A model generated the notes under the pieces. That model was not told the DNA's origin, ran no database searches, and was given only the letters and a program-made list of their open reading frames with translations. Below are positions 31,362 to 41,740 of a stretch of DNA of 41,740 nucleotides, piece after piece (within the stretch, counting starts at the first letter, position 1; each line of letters begins with the position of its first letter). Source of the DNA: Hofstenia miamia (Eukaryota; Xenacoelomorpha; Acoela); contig SCFE01000072.1 of NCBI GenBank assembly GCA_004352715.1, positions 1,234,678 to 1,276,417 of the forward strand. The letters are read 5' to 3'. The translations under genes were made by a program, and so were the position numbers.

Positions 31362-31489
31362 GANNNNNNNNNNNNNNNNNNNNNNNNNNNNNNNNNNNNN
31401 NNNNNNNNNNNNNNNNNNNNNNNNNNNNNNNNNNNNNNNNNNNNNNNNNNNNNNNNNNNNNNNNNNNNNNNNNNNNNNNNNNNNNNNNN

Positions 31490-31522
<33 letters not shown>

Positions 31523-32074
31523 TAGATAGATAGATATATAGATAGATATATGTTTTATTTGACTGCAACAAGACATGGCAGTAGTAATTTACAAATGTGA
31601 AAAATTCAGAACTGCATTATTCAGTTTTAATGCAATATAAAAAAAGTCTTCTTTATGTAATCAGTTCTACAACTTGGCATTTTATGTTGGTGTAAGTAGA
31701 ATTCTCTTGTTGGATATGAATATTTTTTTAAATAGAGTATATCGTGTAAAGGATGAGTTGATTTATCTCTTGCTTTTTCAAATTCTTTTTGCACATTTTC
31801 ATATGTAATTGCACTTATCTTTTTTAGTTCTTTGCCGATTATTTTCTCTGCACGCTTTGTAATAATAATATCTAATCTTTGAATTTCACTTTTCGAACTT
31901 TATATTATTAAGTGTTCGTGACTGAACTTCGAATCAAAGTTAATTTGCTATTGGCAATTTTTCATTGGGTAATTAGTAGTCATGCTTGATGACGTAATAT
32001 GCAATTTAAATTGGATTTTAGTTTTGTAAACATTTCTGTTAGCCAGTTTAGCTGGTAGTTGTTTTTAGTTTTCT
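30401..32074. other. Gene-poor stretch with (TA)n and a gap
   Basis: No gene I can support. An open frame (31100-31294, plus strand) ends in a hydrophobic segment (FFMMALILVYTVYFYSMAV) and a stop at 31294, next to (TA)n. I do not recognise it. (TA)n at 31315-31362 and 31490-31550 flanks the gap 31364-31489, with some GATA units on the right. Confidence 0.4.
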
Positions 32075-32577
32075 CATTACACGAAATATTTCTTGCTACA
32101 AAATATTTCTGTCATGTAATGGGGGATGAAAATTGATTTTGCCTGCTATCCTTATATATGGTATAAAAAAAATTTTTAGTACTTGCTCTAAATATGCCTG
32201 CATTATTATCCGTCACGAAATCTTTCTGCATCATGAAGCAATATGCATTGTAGTGCTGCCTTTCTTCAAAGGAAGTGTTAGTAAGATTTCGGGGAAATTT
32301 GCAATTTATTATTTTGTTAAGAATCCATGGAGTACATGGGCAAATAAATTCCAACTTGCCCCCAAAATCTAACAAATATTACCTTTGAAGAAAGGCTGCA
32401 CTACAATGCGTATTACTTCACGATGCAGAAAGATTTCGTGACGGATAAATATCAGACAATTTCGAGCAATTGCTAAAAACATTTTTTATGCCGTGTATCA
32501 GGATAGCACCTGAAATCAATGCTCGTACGCCATCGCGTGAAAGAAATATTTCGTAGCAAGAACTATTTCGTGCAATG
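32075..32577. repeat. Long imperfect palindrome (about 500 bp, arms ~240 bp)
   Basis: The right half (32335-32577) read on the minus strand matches the left half (32075-32326) over nearly its whole length. Examples: atccgtcacgaaatctttct (left, 32208-32227) is found inverted at about 32426-32445, and gcctttcttcaaagg (left, near 32260) is found inverted near 32378. The middle is ccatggagtacatggg around 32325-32340, so almost no spacer separates the arms. The outer ends carry cacgaaatatttcttgctac and its near-complement. Both arms, read outward, keep a similar peptide (FEERxHYNAY then MQKDFVTD). The arms therefore look like two inverted copies of one transposon ORF piece, or a fold-back element. 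Confidence 0.85.
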
Positions 32578-33445
32578 TTCTAAATATCTGTATAAATAGG
32601 GCATAGTGTGCGCATTCCTTTTAAAAAAAGTGTTTAATTTATCATTAACTAATCTTTGTCATTCTGTTTCAAACGTTTTTTCGCAATATGGCTATGTCCA
32701 GTTAAATTCTCAAAGTAAGTTAGATGGCTTTATTTTGCTTATTTGCTGCTTCAGTTCCACCATTCACCTTCAGCGGGTGAATATGATTCCTCTTATATGG
32801 AAGATCGATTGCTTTGCTTAATTCATGAACTAATTCTAATGCATGGTAACAGGTTTTCTGCTTCAGTGTAAGCCATGTAATTTTCCTGCTCGTGATGTTA
32901 TTACTCATACTTGTTTGCAATTCTCACACTCTAGTTATGATGGTTAGTTTATACTCTAGCTTCTCGCCCATGCTGTGTATTATGCAAAATTCTGTCATAT
33001 GGCTTACATTAATTACTTGCCCGATTACTAATAAATTCTTGCTACCAGTGATTGCTTGAGTATACAATGGATCACATTACTTAAGTTTTCCCTGTTTTAA
33101 TATTGTGGCGATTTTAATATATATATTANNNNNNNNNNNNNNNNNNNNNNNNNNNNNNNNNNNNNNNNNNNNNNNNNNNNNNNNNNNNNNNNNNNNNNNN
33201 NNNNNNNNNNNNNNNNNNNNNNNNNNNNNNNNNNNNNNNNNNNNNNNNNNNNNNNNNNNNNNNNNNNNNNNNNNNNNNNNNNNNNNNNNNNNNNNNNNNN
33301 NNNNNNNNNNNNNNNNNNNNNNNNNNNNNNNNNNNNNNNNNNNNNNNNNNNNNNNNNNNNNNNNNNNNNNNNNNNNNNNNNNNNNNNNNNNNNNNNNNNN
33401 NNNNNNNNNNNNNNNNNNNNNNNNNNNNNNNNNNNNNNNNNNNNN

Positions 33446-33482
<37 letters not shown>

Positions 33483-33577
33483 TCAGCAAATGTACTTATT
33501 TTCAGCTACCCTCGATTTTAATGAAATGCAGAAAATATGGTGTATTTAATCTAAATATTTTCAAACAAATCAAACAT
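32578..33577. other. Gene-poor stretch with (TA)n gap
   Basis: AT-rich sequence with a gap (33129-33445) between (TA)n runs. I see no gene. The stop codon of the cysteine-rich gene lies at its right end. Confidence 0.45.
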
Positions 33578-33734
33578 TTAGCTGGGATTGTAGCAATTTA
33601 TTCTGTAATATTGATGGTATGTGATAAACGATCCACCTCCACAGTTGCTTAGATGCGTGAATATACTTCCTGAACAAGATAAACCAGTATAGCATGTTCC
33701 TGAGAATGCTACTGTTTCATAAAATGAACCATAT
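33578..33734 (-). CDS. Cysteine-rich, probably secreted protein, terminal exon
   Basis: Last coding exon on the minus strand. The acceptor TTTTATAG precedes base 33734, and the single A completes the codon left open by the previous exon (AT+A). It encodes 51 residues and TAA: YGSFYETVAFSGTCYTGLSC, then SGSIFTHLSNCGGGSF and ITYHQYYRINCYNPS. Four Cys, many Gly, Ser and Tyr, and no membrane segment suit an extracellular disulphide-bonded module. I do not recognise the family. Confidence 0.65.
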
Positions 33735-36033
33735 CTATAAAATAAAAAATATTATTTCACAATTTAAATTTTCATTTGTAAGAAATTACAACTAAGATAT
33801 TTCCTTAACAGTTTAATATAAATAGACAATTACCTTCAGTATACATGTTAACTTTATAATTTATCTTATTTCACAAATTTTTCAACGGCCATAAAATTTT
33901 TCCATTTAAGACAAATGTATTAAATTTAATTCCTAAATAATTCAAAATTTAGTTTTTATTCATTAATTGCTTCACATGAATTATGCAAAAACAACTTTCA
34001 AGATACTGTTCATGTATATATAGAGTTTCTTTTTAAAAATACCATTTATATATATATATATATATATTACCATCAATATGTCACACCAAAATATATATAA
34101 CTCACAGATTGCATACTTTCACAGATGAAATATTTGTTTAACAAACTTGTTTTTATTTCTTACATTCATTCAAGGCTTGCAATATATCTTCTGGTCAAAG
34201 TATTGTAACTGAATATCTTGCATTATTGAATTTTATCAATTATATATATTACATTCATGCTCAAGCAGAAAATGACTGAAATTCAGTATGAATCTGGCAG
34301 ATTTGTACAAATGTATTACTGCAGCACTCAGCCTATAAATAATTACATGCACACAATAGATTCCATTTGATTTTGTAATATTTAAATATGTATGACTTGA
34401 ACTACATATTAGTTATATTTAAGTCAATATAGTAGAATTTAGTTAAGATTTTATTCAATTCTGATCTCTGAGTTTTGCATTTCACTACACAACTCCACAC
34501 TTAGTAAATATTTCTTTTTGCAAAATTTATATTCCAAAAACTGGATCAAGAATATGTTGAAGAATCATTATCATGTATGCCAATATGTTAGGGTGAAGGT
34601 TTTTTAATAAATGCCAATCCATGATATTAATTTGGTTTTTTCCATTTCATTTATGCATACACTTTCTAGCCTACTATTCTTCAACTATGCATTCTTGAAA
34701 TAGTTATAAGCAAATTTATCAACTTAAGAAGTGGGATCATTCAAAATTTGTTGTAATTTATCTATAATTTCTCATTTTATTAATAATAATGTTGTCCTCT
34801 TGAATTTCATTAATGGAAAAATGGGGATAACTGCACTTATAGTTTATCTCAATTCAATTTCTGGTTTTAAGAATACCTCTTATATAGATTTAGAATACTC
34901 CAAGGATTGCAACTTACATGCAACATTAATTAGAACTCCCCCTTTATACAATATTCATATTCACATTTGATCCATTTGAGCCAATATATTTGATAAATGC
35001 TTTCAAAATTTTATCAAGAATGACAGTCTTTTGTAACCAGAACTTTCATGACTAGCATAGACCAAAAAATTTTTTGTTGTGCCCAAAATAATCTCTGCTG
35101 TTGAACCTATGTACACTCAATTTCAGTTTTTAAATGAAGAATTTCACAGGACATAACATTTTCAAGTTCATACCAACATAAAATTATGACAATTCCCACA
35201 TTTTAGTCATAGGTCAATGGTTTGCCATGTTTTGCAAGCAGTTATTCATTTCTACATATCTATTCATCAGGGAGGCGTGATTTTTTAGTATTTCATACAA
35301 AATTTTGAAATTGAGATGCAATCTAAATTTCAAAAGATTTCAAACAGTGACTTAGGCTGTTGTACTCAAAGAATTGATTTTAATAATTATGATGATAGAA
35401 AAATAATAATGTGAAAAAATATATAAAATATTTAGAAACTTCTGTAAAGTAGATTTGCAAATTTTATAAATTTCCTGAATTGCATTGTATGCCAAGAAGC
35501 AAAAAAGAAATTTGTAAAATGGAACATTTTTAAAACTTTTTTTTATATGCATAACTAAATATGTTTGCATTTTTTTATTAATTCAAACTAGCAATTTCAA
35601 TGCACATCAATTTTTAATGATCATTTGTAATTATATAGTCAAAACTGTATTTCTCTGTCAATTAGAACAATTATTATGTTATAAGTGGGAGAATGTAATA
35701 TAGAAATGCAACATCAGCAATGCTGTGTAAATTTCTAGATATTATTTTACTGTTAATGTTTATTGGGTCTATTTTAAAAATTTTTTTTATTGCAGCTCAA
35801 GTCAATCTATATTAGTAATAATTTAATGATTTTTAACTAGTAATATAGTAGATTGTTGTAAAACAAAAATATGACTTTACATTTTATATATCATTTCAGA
35901 AATTCATTAGCAAATATTACAAAGATTTAGGGTAATTACATTCAGTTATTTTCAATTTCAAAAATGGTCTAACGTGTTTATTTTAAAAGAAAATTGTTTT
36001 AAGAAATGTTTATAGATAATTATTTGAACTTAC
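33735..36033. other. Intron of the cysteine-rich gene
   Basis: AT-rich intron with a short (TA)n (34047-34068). No further exon or transposon is recognised. Confidence 0.5.
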
Positions 36034-36220
36034 ATGAAGTAGAAGTGTCTGCAGAAAACCTTAGGAAAAAATACATCATGTGAAGAATCTGCACAAACAT
36101 AGCTTCCACGGTAAAGGAAATCAAAAACAATATCATTTGTCCTATGTGAGAAGTAATAACGTTGAAATATTAATTCCCCATCACCAGAACGGCAACTGTG
36201 TTGGCAGTAATCAGTGTCAT
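36034..36220 (-). CDS. Cysteine-rich, probably secreted protein, internal exon
   Basis: Exon with TTTATTTAG acceptor and TTCAT/GTAAGT donor, 187 nt, entering in phase 1 and leaving in phase 2, so it joins the 33578-33734 exon in frame. It encodes DTDYCQHSCRSGDGELIFQR, YYFSHRTNDIVFDFLYRGSY and VCADSSHDVFFPKVFCRHFY plus F. Four Cys here and four in the next exon give eight, enough for four disulphides. The aromatic-rich pattern (YYF, FDFLY, FCRHFYF) suggests a compact beta-rich extracellular fold, which is inference. Both splice sites are strong, no stop interrupts, and phases agree, so I trust it as a real gene even without a name. Confidence 0.7.
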
Positions 36221-38034
36221 CTAAATAAAAACATATTAGTATAATACTCCAATTTTTCTTCAGATTAATAGTTCAGAGTTGATTGGAAGATTGATTAATA
36301 TTCAGATTATAGATAATATTGTAAAATCAGTGAAAGGACAGATGATGAATTAAATATGTGTCAGTTCTAATTTACTAATTTAATTGGGAGGCTATGTCAG
36401 TCGCATATTTAAATATACATTTCCAAATTTATGTAAATCTTAAAATATTTGAAAGGGAAGAATTTTTCTGACTTGAATTATGTAGTATTCACTGTTGAAT
36501 TTACCTAAAAAAATCTTTCTCCAGCTAATAGGAATAGTTTTGCAATAGAACAGCAAGTAGTCATAACAAACAAAATGCATTGCCTTAAGTTACATGAAGT
36601 TTATTTCTTAAATGCTCATTCCTGGGGCCATATCAAGTTTAGAAAACTAGGAAGGATCAATAATTTTCCAGGGGTAACTTCTCTTCACTAATTTCAATAT
36701 AAAAATTGAAAAATCTTTTTGCTATTTTAAAAATATTAGCTTTTCACAGGCCAAAATGTAGCTTAAGAACTTATAGTTTGGAAATGAATTATGTTGTGTG
36801 AAATGGAATTCAGTTGATAAAATATTTTAAATGATTTCCATCAATTTCAGAACAAAAAATCCTAATTTAAATTTCCTTTTGCAAACAAGGCCCACTTGTT
36901 TTGAGCAATATCTGTTCTAATTTTTAGTATTTCTTAAAAGAGCATTGCTTTGATTATTTAATGTCTAGAATTATTTACAACATTGCCTAGTGATAAGCAA
37001 TGGAAAATTACAAATGTGATTATATTAAGATCATATTTTAATTTGTAGATGAATGCAGAAAACATTTTATATGTTAGTTGTATGATAACTAAGCAAAATT
37101 TTGATGAAAAATTAGAATTTTGATAATATCTCATCTAAAATAATTTGAGACAGATTGAATTTAGGATATATTTTAGCATTAAGGCTGATATTAAAATCAG
37201 AACACAATAGATGTTATGAAAACTATCAAAGTCATTGAATGATTTTTAGTGTCATAATGGTAATGGCATTTCTAAGTTCAATCAAATAAAACCATGATTT
37301 TTTTTCATCATTGTAAAATCTTTCTACCATCAATGTTTTGCACTTAATTACTTTCAAGCAGCTATCCTTGATGACACCTGTTTCACCATGCTAGGTTATC
37401 AGCAATAGAATTATTCTAAGCTGTTACTATATGCTCATAAATAAATATGTATGTATTTTATATATGCTATTGTCATTCAAAGGAATGATTGCAACTGTTT
37501 AGTTTTATGGGACCCTCTTAGATATTGCTGACATAAACAGTATCTCACCAATGTGGTGCATGGTACAATGAATTACAAGACATCATTACTTGCAATTAGT
37601 GTTTTAGTTTGCTTTTGATAAACTTATGTATTAGCTCTCTTCTATTTTTGTGCAATAATTACCACTTGATTAATCATCTCATTGACAGAGAAGGGACTTT
37701 CATAGCATAACATTAATATATCTATTTGAATAGCTCAATAATAAAATGCTTGTAATTAATCATGAACACATTTCCTCTCTCCTGACATCAGTGATACAAG
37801 CATCTTTCAGATTGCAATTATATTAGTTAGTAAGCAATCATTTAACATTAATATCCAAAATATGTTATACTGTTGACTCATCAAATAAAGTTTAACTTAA
37901 AGTTGCAACAAAGATGTTCAATAAATAATAAAAGGTTCATCTATATAAAGGTAGGATTTAGTTAGTTAGTTTCATTGTCTTCTATTTCCTTTTTGATATT
38001 ACAAAACACCCTTGATATTAATGAGTGAACTCAC
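36221..38034. other. Upstream intron or flank of the cysteine-rich gene
   Basis: AT-rich sequence without any exon or repeat I can support. It is an intron if the exon at 38035-38089 is real. Confidence 0.4.
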
Positions 38035-38089
38035 CACCAACATTGCCAAGTAGGAAATTTGCTGATTTCAAACACTTCAATAATTCCAT
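38035..38089 (-). CDS. Possible first exon of the cysteine-rich protein
   Basis: An ATG at 38089 (minus strand) opens a 55-nt frame, MELLKCLKSANFLLGNVG, ending in a strong donor GGTG/GTGAGT in phase 1, the phase the 36034-36220 exon needs. The join would give ...NVG-D-DTDYCQ. Start, strength of donor and phase all fit, but the peptide is a weak signal sequence and short exons with GT donors occur by chance. With it the protein would be 132 residues. Confidence 0.35.
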
Positions 38090-38734
38090 GTAATAATTAA
38101 TTAAAAAATAAAACTAAACTCCACTAAAAATTTATGGATATTGAAGGTGTTATCACATGGTTTGCTTTCAATAACAATACACAGGTTCTATAAAAATCAC
38201 CCATGGGTTTAATAATTTTTTCTGATAGGTCAGATGATCACTGTATTTTTAAATTCTAATATTGGTTTACTTCTGTCAAAACTCAAGCACTCAAATTTCA
38301 CAAAATACTTTTTTGCTGTATTAATTTTTGACCTATTTAAACAAAATTTTCATATAATTTACAACTAAGAATCACTAATAATAATCATCATCAGAAGAGG
38401 TGCCTTTATGCTTGCACCTTTCTGAGGCTAAGATTATGCTTTATGCATGCATTCTGTCACATGATGTATTGAAATGTGTGGGTATTGCTGACAAAATGAC
38501 ATCAAATTTGTTTTAGCAAAGTAAAAATGATGTGAAGTATAAAAATAAGGAAAATATATTTTTGTCACTCAATAATATTAAAGACAATTAATAGTTGGCT
38601 CTATGTGATTTTTTGAATAATTGAATTCCTTGAATCTGTGCAATTCACAAATTTGACTGAAGCCCACCAACAATTTAAGCCAAAATATTTAAAATTTAAG
38701 ATAACAAAATATAAATATTTAAGAAGAAATTTAA

Positions 38735-38949
38735 CACTAGAATGGCCATTACTCCTTGTGATTCTTTTTCATGCAGCATTTCAAAATAGAACATTTTGTA
38801 AAAATAAGAAAAAAAATTACACCTGCAAATTCAAATGGATTATCAGTTTAATTGGTGGTGCATATACCTGCTGTTGTTTTTAATGAATGCATACACAGGT
38901 AAACAAAATTCTAATTTTGTCAATTTTGACCCACTCTGCCATTCTAGTG
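38735..38949. mobile_element. piggyBac-type MITE, 215 bp, in TTAA
   Basis: Perfect 12-bp terminal inverted repeats, CACTAGAATGGC at 38735-38746 and its complement at 38938-38949, flanked on both sides by TTAA (38731-38734 and 38950-38953). TTAA is the target site that piggyBac transposases duplicate. Ends of the form CACTAGAA..., followed as here by a GGGTCAAAA-type segment on the right side, occur in piggyBac elements. No transposase is inside, so it is non-autonomous. Confidence 0.75.
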
Positions 38950-39289
38950 TTAAATAATACTACAAAACACTTTTAATTGGATAGTTGAATAATTTTAATA
39001 TATTTATCAATTATCATTTTTTACATAGCATATTATTACTCCCTCTTACACTAACCATGTATTAACAACTTAATGCTGGGAAGACATAACATTGTGCTGC
39101 TAGGACAGAAACACCAATATAATGGCCTCTTTTAAAAAGGGATGATTCAAAAGATATGATGCCAATTGAATAACTCGTCAAACTATATGCTTGGCAGCCA
39201 CATTTGGCAATAAGATAGTTTTTTCAGTCTTTCATAATGCTTTTGTGAATAAGCTGTCATTATTGGTGTGCAGGTATATCTTTGCAAGA

Positions 39290-40390
39290 TTATCATGGTG
39301 ACAAAGAGACCTCTTACTGAACATGAATTAATTGATGGAAAGTGAAGATAAATGTGAAAGTGAACAGAGTGATTTTAGTAATTCATCATGTGATAGCAAT
39401 TTAGATGATAATGATTATGCTCCAATTATTTTTGATAATATAATATATTTAATTGTCAATGAAACAAATTTATATGCTGAAAGATTTTAAAGCCAAATGT
39501 ATCTACTCCATCTCAGCCTAAGAAAATTCTCATCAATGGGTTGTACTCTGTGTATGAAAGGTAAGAAAAAGATTTAAATATTCTTGTGAACAATGCAATG
39601 TATATCTGTGCATTGACCCTTTTTGTCAAATTTTACTGCACTTTTGCAAATTTGTCTAAAATTGAAGTTAGTGTTTTCTTAAATAATTCATATCCTATCA
39701 CTTTTTTATACTTTGAAAGGTGTTTTTGGTAGTTTTTTTTACTTGTGTCCATAAAACGTTAGAAACATTAATGGCTTCTATTGAGACATAAATGTTTCTA
39801 ATTCTTTATGGAAACCAGTGCAAAAAAAACAAAAACATAAAAAATAGTAAATTCTGCCCATCTTTAGCAATTGAGTACATATGACAGGAATGGTTATTAA
39901 GGGGTAAGTTCACTGTTAATGCATTACCATAATTGCTCATCAATATTTCATTAGAGGTTTTTTTTAATATGCCATAAATCTATTTATAATTTTTCACTAA
40001 TTCATTTCTAAGTTTCTTTTCAATCTCCATTTATGCTTCTGAAATGCTGTGCAATATAATCTTTATCAATTGATAAATCACATGGTGAATGTATATCTCT
40101 TTATTGACGTTCAACATTGAAAAATGTTGGGAAGCACTGGAGTGAAAATATTTTATTAGAAAAAATTCCATTAATAAATAATACAGTTTTTGTCATAAAA
40201 AGAATGACTTTTGAATCCACCTTCAGTTTTTGGTTATCCTCCAAGCAGTTTGTTACCAATTCTTCCCCAAAGCCATGCAATACATCTCATGTAAAATACT
40301 TAGATAAAGTATTCTGCCTGATGAGCCTCATCCATTCTTTGAGAAGAGTAGAATATTTTTTAAGAAAACAACAAACAACATTTGGATAAT
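39290..40390 (+). pseudogene. piggyBac transposase relic
   Basis: Broken coding pieces in the order expected of a piggyBac transposase. First an N-terminal start (MVTKRPLTEHELIDGK, 39293), then an acidic stretch (ESEDKCESEQSDFSN, DDNDY). The block IIYLIVNETNLYAERF (about 39440-39490) resembles the I-x-x-x-T-N-x-Y-A segment that opens the conserved domain. Further right, frame 40117-40389 reads GKHWSENILLEKIPLINN, then MTFESTFSFW and DKVFCLMSLIHSL, like the YWS...P...M-x-x-x-x-F and D-x-x-x-x-x-x-P-x-I-x-x-L blocks. The catalytic Asp region is not seen. Stops and gaps make it dead. It lies about 340 bp from the TTAA-flanked MITE, which may be related. Confidence 0.5.
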
Positions 40391-40938
40391 CATGTTAATT
40401 TGTACATGAATGGAGCTTAAAAGCCTATTTAGTCTACCAAGTTTGTTAGTGCTATTACCCATTCATACTCAGATTTAATCCATTATTTACATACAATACA
40501 TAGCAATGTTGAAAATAATCCATAAAGTTGAATAGATGTTCAAGGAGGCAAGAAGATGAAAACATCAACCTTTATTGAATGAGACCCATAATATGGATGT
40601 TATTCTAGAGCATGTTACTGCTCCATCTTCTACTTTCCTTGGGAAAATGTATTACAATGAGGAGATAGCTGAATGAAAATATGGATAGTTGATAACTTTA
40701 ATTTTTCTATAATGTTGTTTTCAAAATGATTATGAATTACCCAACATTTAAATAATGATAAAAACTACCTTAATATCACTAAAATAAGAAAGTCTTGTCA
40801 ATAAGTATTAACACTAATGGATTTGCGTTTTTGGGGTTGAGATTTCTGTCAAACTAGTTTGAAATATAATGCAGTTAGGCCAGTTCCATTTGTGAAACTT
40901 TTCAATTATTCCATGAATTTGTTTCTGTCCTTACCAAA
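40391..40938. other. Gene-free interval before the Penelope-like fragment
   Basis: AT-rich, with no gene recognised. Reverse-transcriptase motifs of a Penelope-like element were looked for here and not found, so the element downstream is 5'-truncated. Confidence 0.45.
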
Positions 40939-41442
40939 ATGTTTAAAGAAAGTAACAAAGATCAACTTCATCAAACAAATGATGACAAGAACCATAATTT
41001 TCCAATAAATTTAAAATTTCCGTATTTTTGCAACCAAATTAAAATGTTCAAAGAAAGAATTAAAATATTGAACACCAAATTAAAATTCACCGAAATTGTC
41101 CCAATACTAACATCATATGCAACAAAGAATATATTCAACAACAAAGATCGCATCCTTAAAAAATTAGTTTCTTCTGTAGCCTATCAATATGAATGTGATG
41201 ATTGCAATAAATCATACATCGGGCAAACTAAGAGACATCCGGGAACAAGGATGAAGGAACATATTAGAGGACATTTAAATTCTGAAATTTACTTACATCA
41301 CCATGAAATTAAAGAAGAAAATTTTAAAATTTTACTAATATCACACAATCATAAAATCGGTGAACAAATTTTTATTAAAGCTGCAAACAAAGAACAATTA
41401 CTTAACAAACAAAGAAAAACATCAATAATTTTAGAATTATAG
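40939..41442 (+). CDS. Penelope-like element, C-terminal GIY-YIG endonuclease (5'-truncated)
   Basis: Open frame of 167 residues without a stop. The first 75 residues match the linker between reverse transcriptase and endonuclease (PYFCNQIKMFKERIK, then NIFNNKDRILKKL). The endonuclease begins VSSVAYQYECDDCNKSYIGQ, with Cys-x-x-Cys before YIG and then TKRHPGTRMKEH. These are the Y...YIG, Arg and Glu-His parts of the GIY-YIG fold as found in Penelope-like retroelements. It closes with a family-typical end (FIKAANKEQLLNKQRKTS). The reverse transcriptase is absent, so this is a truncated copy rather than a host gene. The intact frame implies a recent insertion. Confidence 0.8.
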   Translation: MFKESNKDQLHQTNDDKNHNFPINLKFPYFCNQIKMFKERIKILNTKLKFTEIVPILTSYATKNIFNNKDRILKKLVSSVAYQYECDDCNKSYIGQTKRHPGTRMKEHIRGHLNSEIYLHHHEIKEENFKILLISHNHKIGEQIFIKAANKEQLLNKQRKTSIILEL

Positions 41443-41479
41443 TGCATGCAATATATCAATATATTTATGAATTCCTTTC

Positions 41480-41626
41480 TTTAGTGTAGTTGATTGTAAA
41501 ATATTTATTTACCGCATTTGTTACTGATGATGATTCTTAGCAATCAAAACTGGTCTAAATTTTTAACTGCATTTGATATTTCAAATATATATATATATAT
41601 ATATATATATAAGCAACTACACTAAA
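41480..41626. repeat. 13-bp inverted repeat around the PLE tail and (TA)n
   Basis: tttagtgtagttg at 41480-41492 and its exact complement caactacactaaa at 41614-41626 flank the ribozyme-like motif and the (TA)n at 41585-41611. Confidence 0.7.
41519..41562 (+). ncRNA. Degenerate type-I hammerhead-ribozyme-like motif at the PLE 3' end
   Basis: CTGATGA (41524-41530) is the first core box of hammerhead ribozymes. It is followed by a hairpin, TGATT (41531-41535) with AATCA (41542-41546) around a CTTAGC loop, the place of stem II. Next comes AAAC (41547-41550), then TG, then GTC (41553-41555), the expected cleavage triplet after a minimal two-pair stem III. TAA (41556-41558) pairs with TTA (41521-41523) as the base of stem I. 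The core should read GAAA, and here the G is replaced or missing, so self-cleavage is doubtful. Minimal hammerheads with very short stem III are known in Penelope-like elements. Confidence 0.5.
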
Positions 41627-41740
41627 TATAAATGATCTTATTACATACACATATAATAAATTTAAAGTCATCATGCTTTGTTGTCGATTTAATAATTTAC
41701 CCTTTTTTGTTTCTTTACACACATATATATATATATATAT

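Overview
The window looks like nuclear DNA of an invertebrate animal. It is strongly AT-rich and has spliced genes with GT-AG introns, very long introns, many (TA)n microsatellites and a dense layer of decayed transposons. The receptor and channel types plus the transposon mix (Penelope-like, R4/Dong-like, hAT, piggyBac, LINE with an SGNH esterase) suit a lophotrochozoan or flatworm-like genome. I cannot name the species, and this placement is inference.

Three host genes can be assembled from exons whose reading phases agree. (1) A two-pore-domain (K2P) potassium channel on the minus strand: exon 1 at 9250-9431 (TM1), exon 2 at 6228-6410 (cap end and first pore), exon 3 at 1464-1696 (TM2 and TM3). 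It runs off the left edge before the second pore. Both introns contain copies of one R4/Dong-like retrotransposon lying antisense to the channel. (2) A rhodopsin-type GPCR on the plus strand: exon 1 at 18815-18983 (TM1), exon 2 at 22080-22193 (TM2), exon 3 at 26422-27050 (TM3-TM7), with a poly(A) signal at 27113. (3) A small cysteine-rich, probably secreted protein on the minus strand: possible first exon 38035-38089, firm exons 36034-36220 and 33578-33734. A further short possibly secreted ORF lies at 28409-28672 (minus).

The rest is mostly mobile DNA. From left to right: hAT-like terminal fragments (1-360, 3060-3305); a 59-bp tandem repeat (1790-2040); a retroelement fragment after a 1000-N gap (4534-5097); a fuller but internally deleted R4/Dong-like element inserted in a (TAA)n tract (6673-8905), whose head resembles 5S rRNA; a hAT relic at 9890-11447 with a second hAT MITE nested inside it; a possible LTR (13584-13785); a LINE graveyard with endonuclease and SGNH-esterase pieces (15245-18080); a 30-bp minisatellite (23321-23450); a 21-22 bp periodic array (28053-28290); a decayed unidentified coding relic (28992-30368); a roughly 500-bp imperfect palindrome (32075-32577); a piggyBac-type MITE and transposase relic (38731-40390); and a Penelope-like 3' end with a GIY-YIG endonuclease followed by a degenerate hammerhead-ribozyme-like motif (40939-41560).

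Five assembly gaps (13807-13978, 19154-19296, 24402-24551, 31364-31489, 33129-33445) sit inside (TA)n tracts. A sixth, 3534-4533, is exactly 1000 N and so is probably a placeholder of unknown true length. Similarities are from recognition of motifs by eye, not from database searches.
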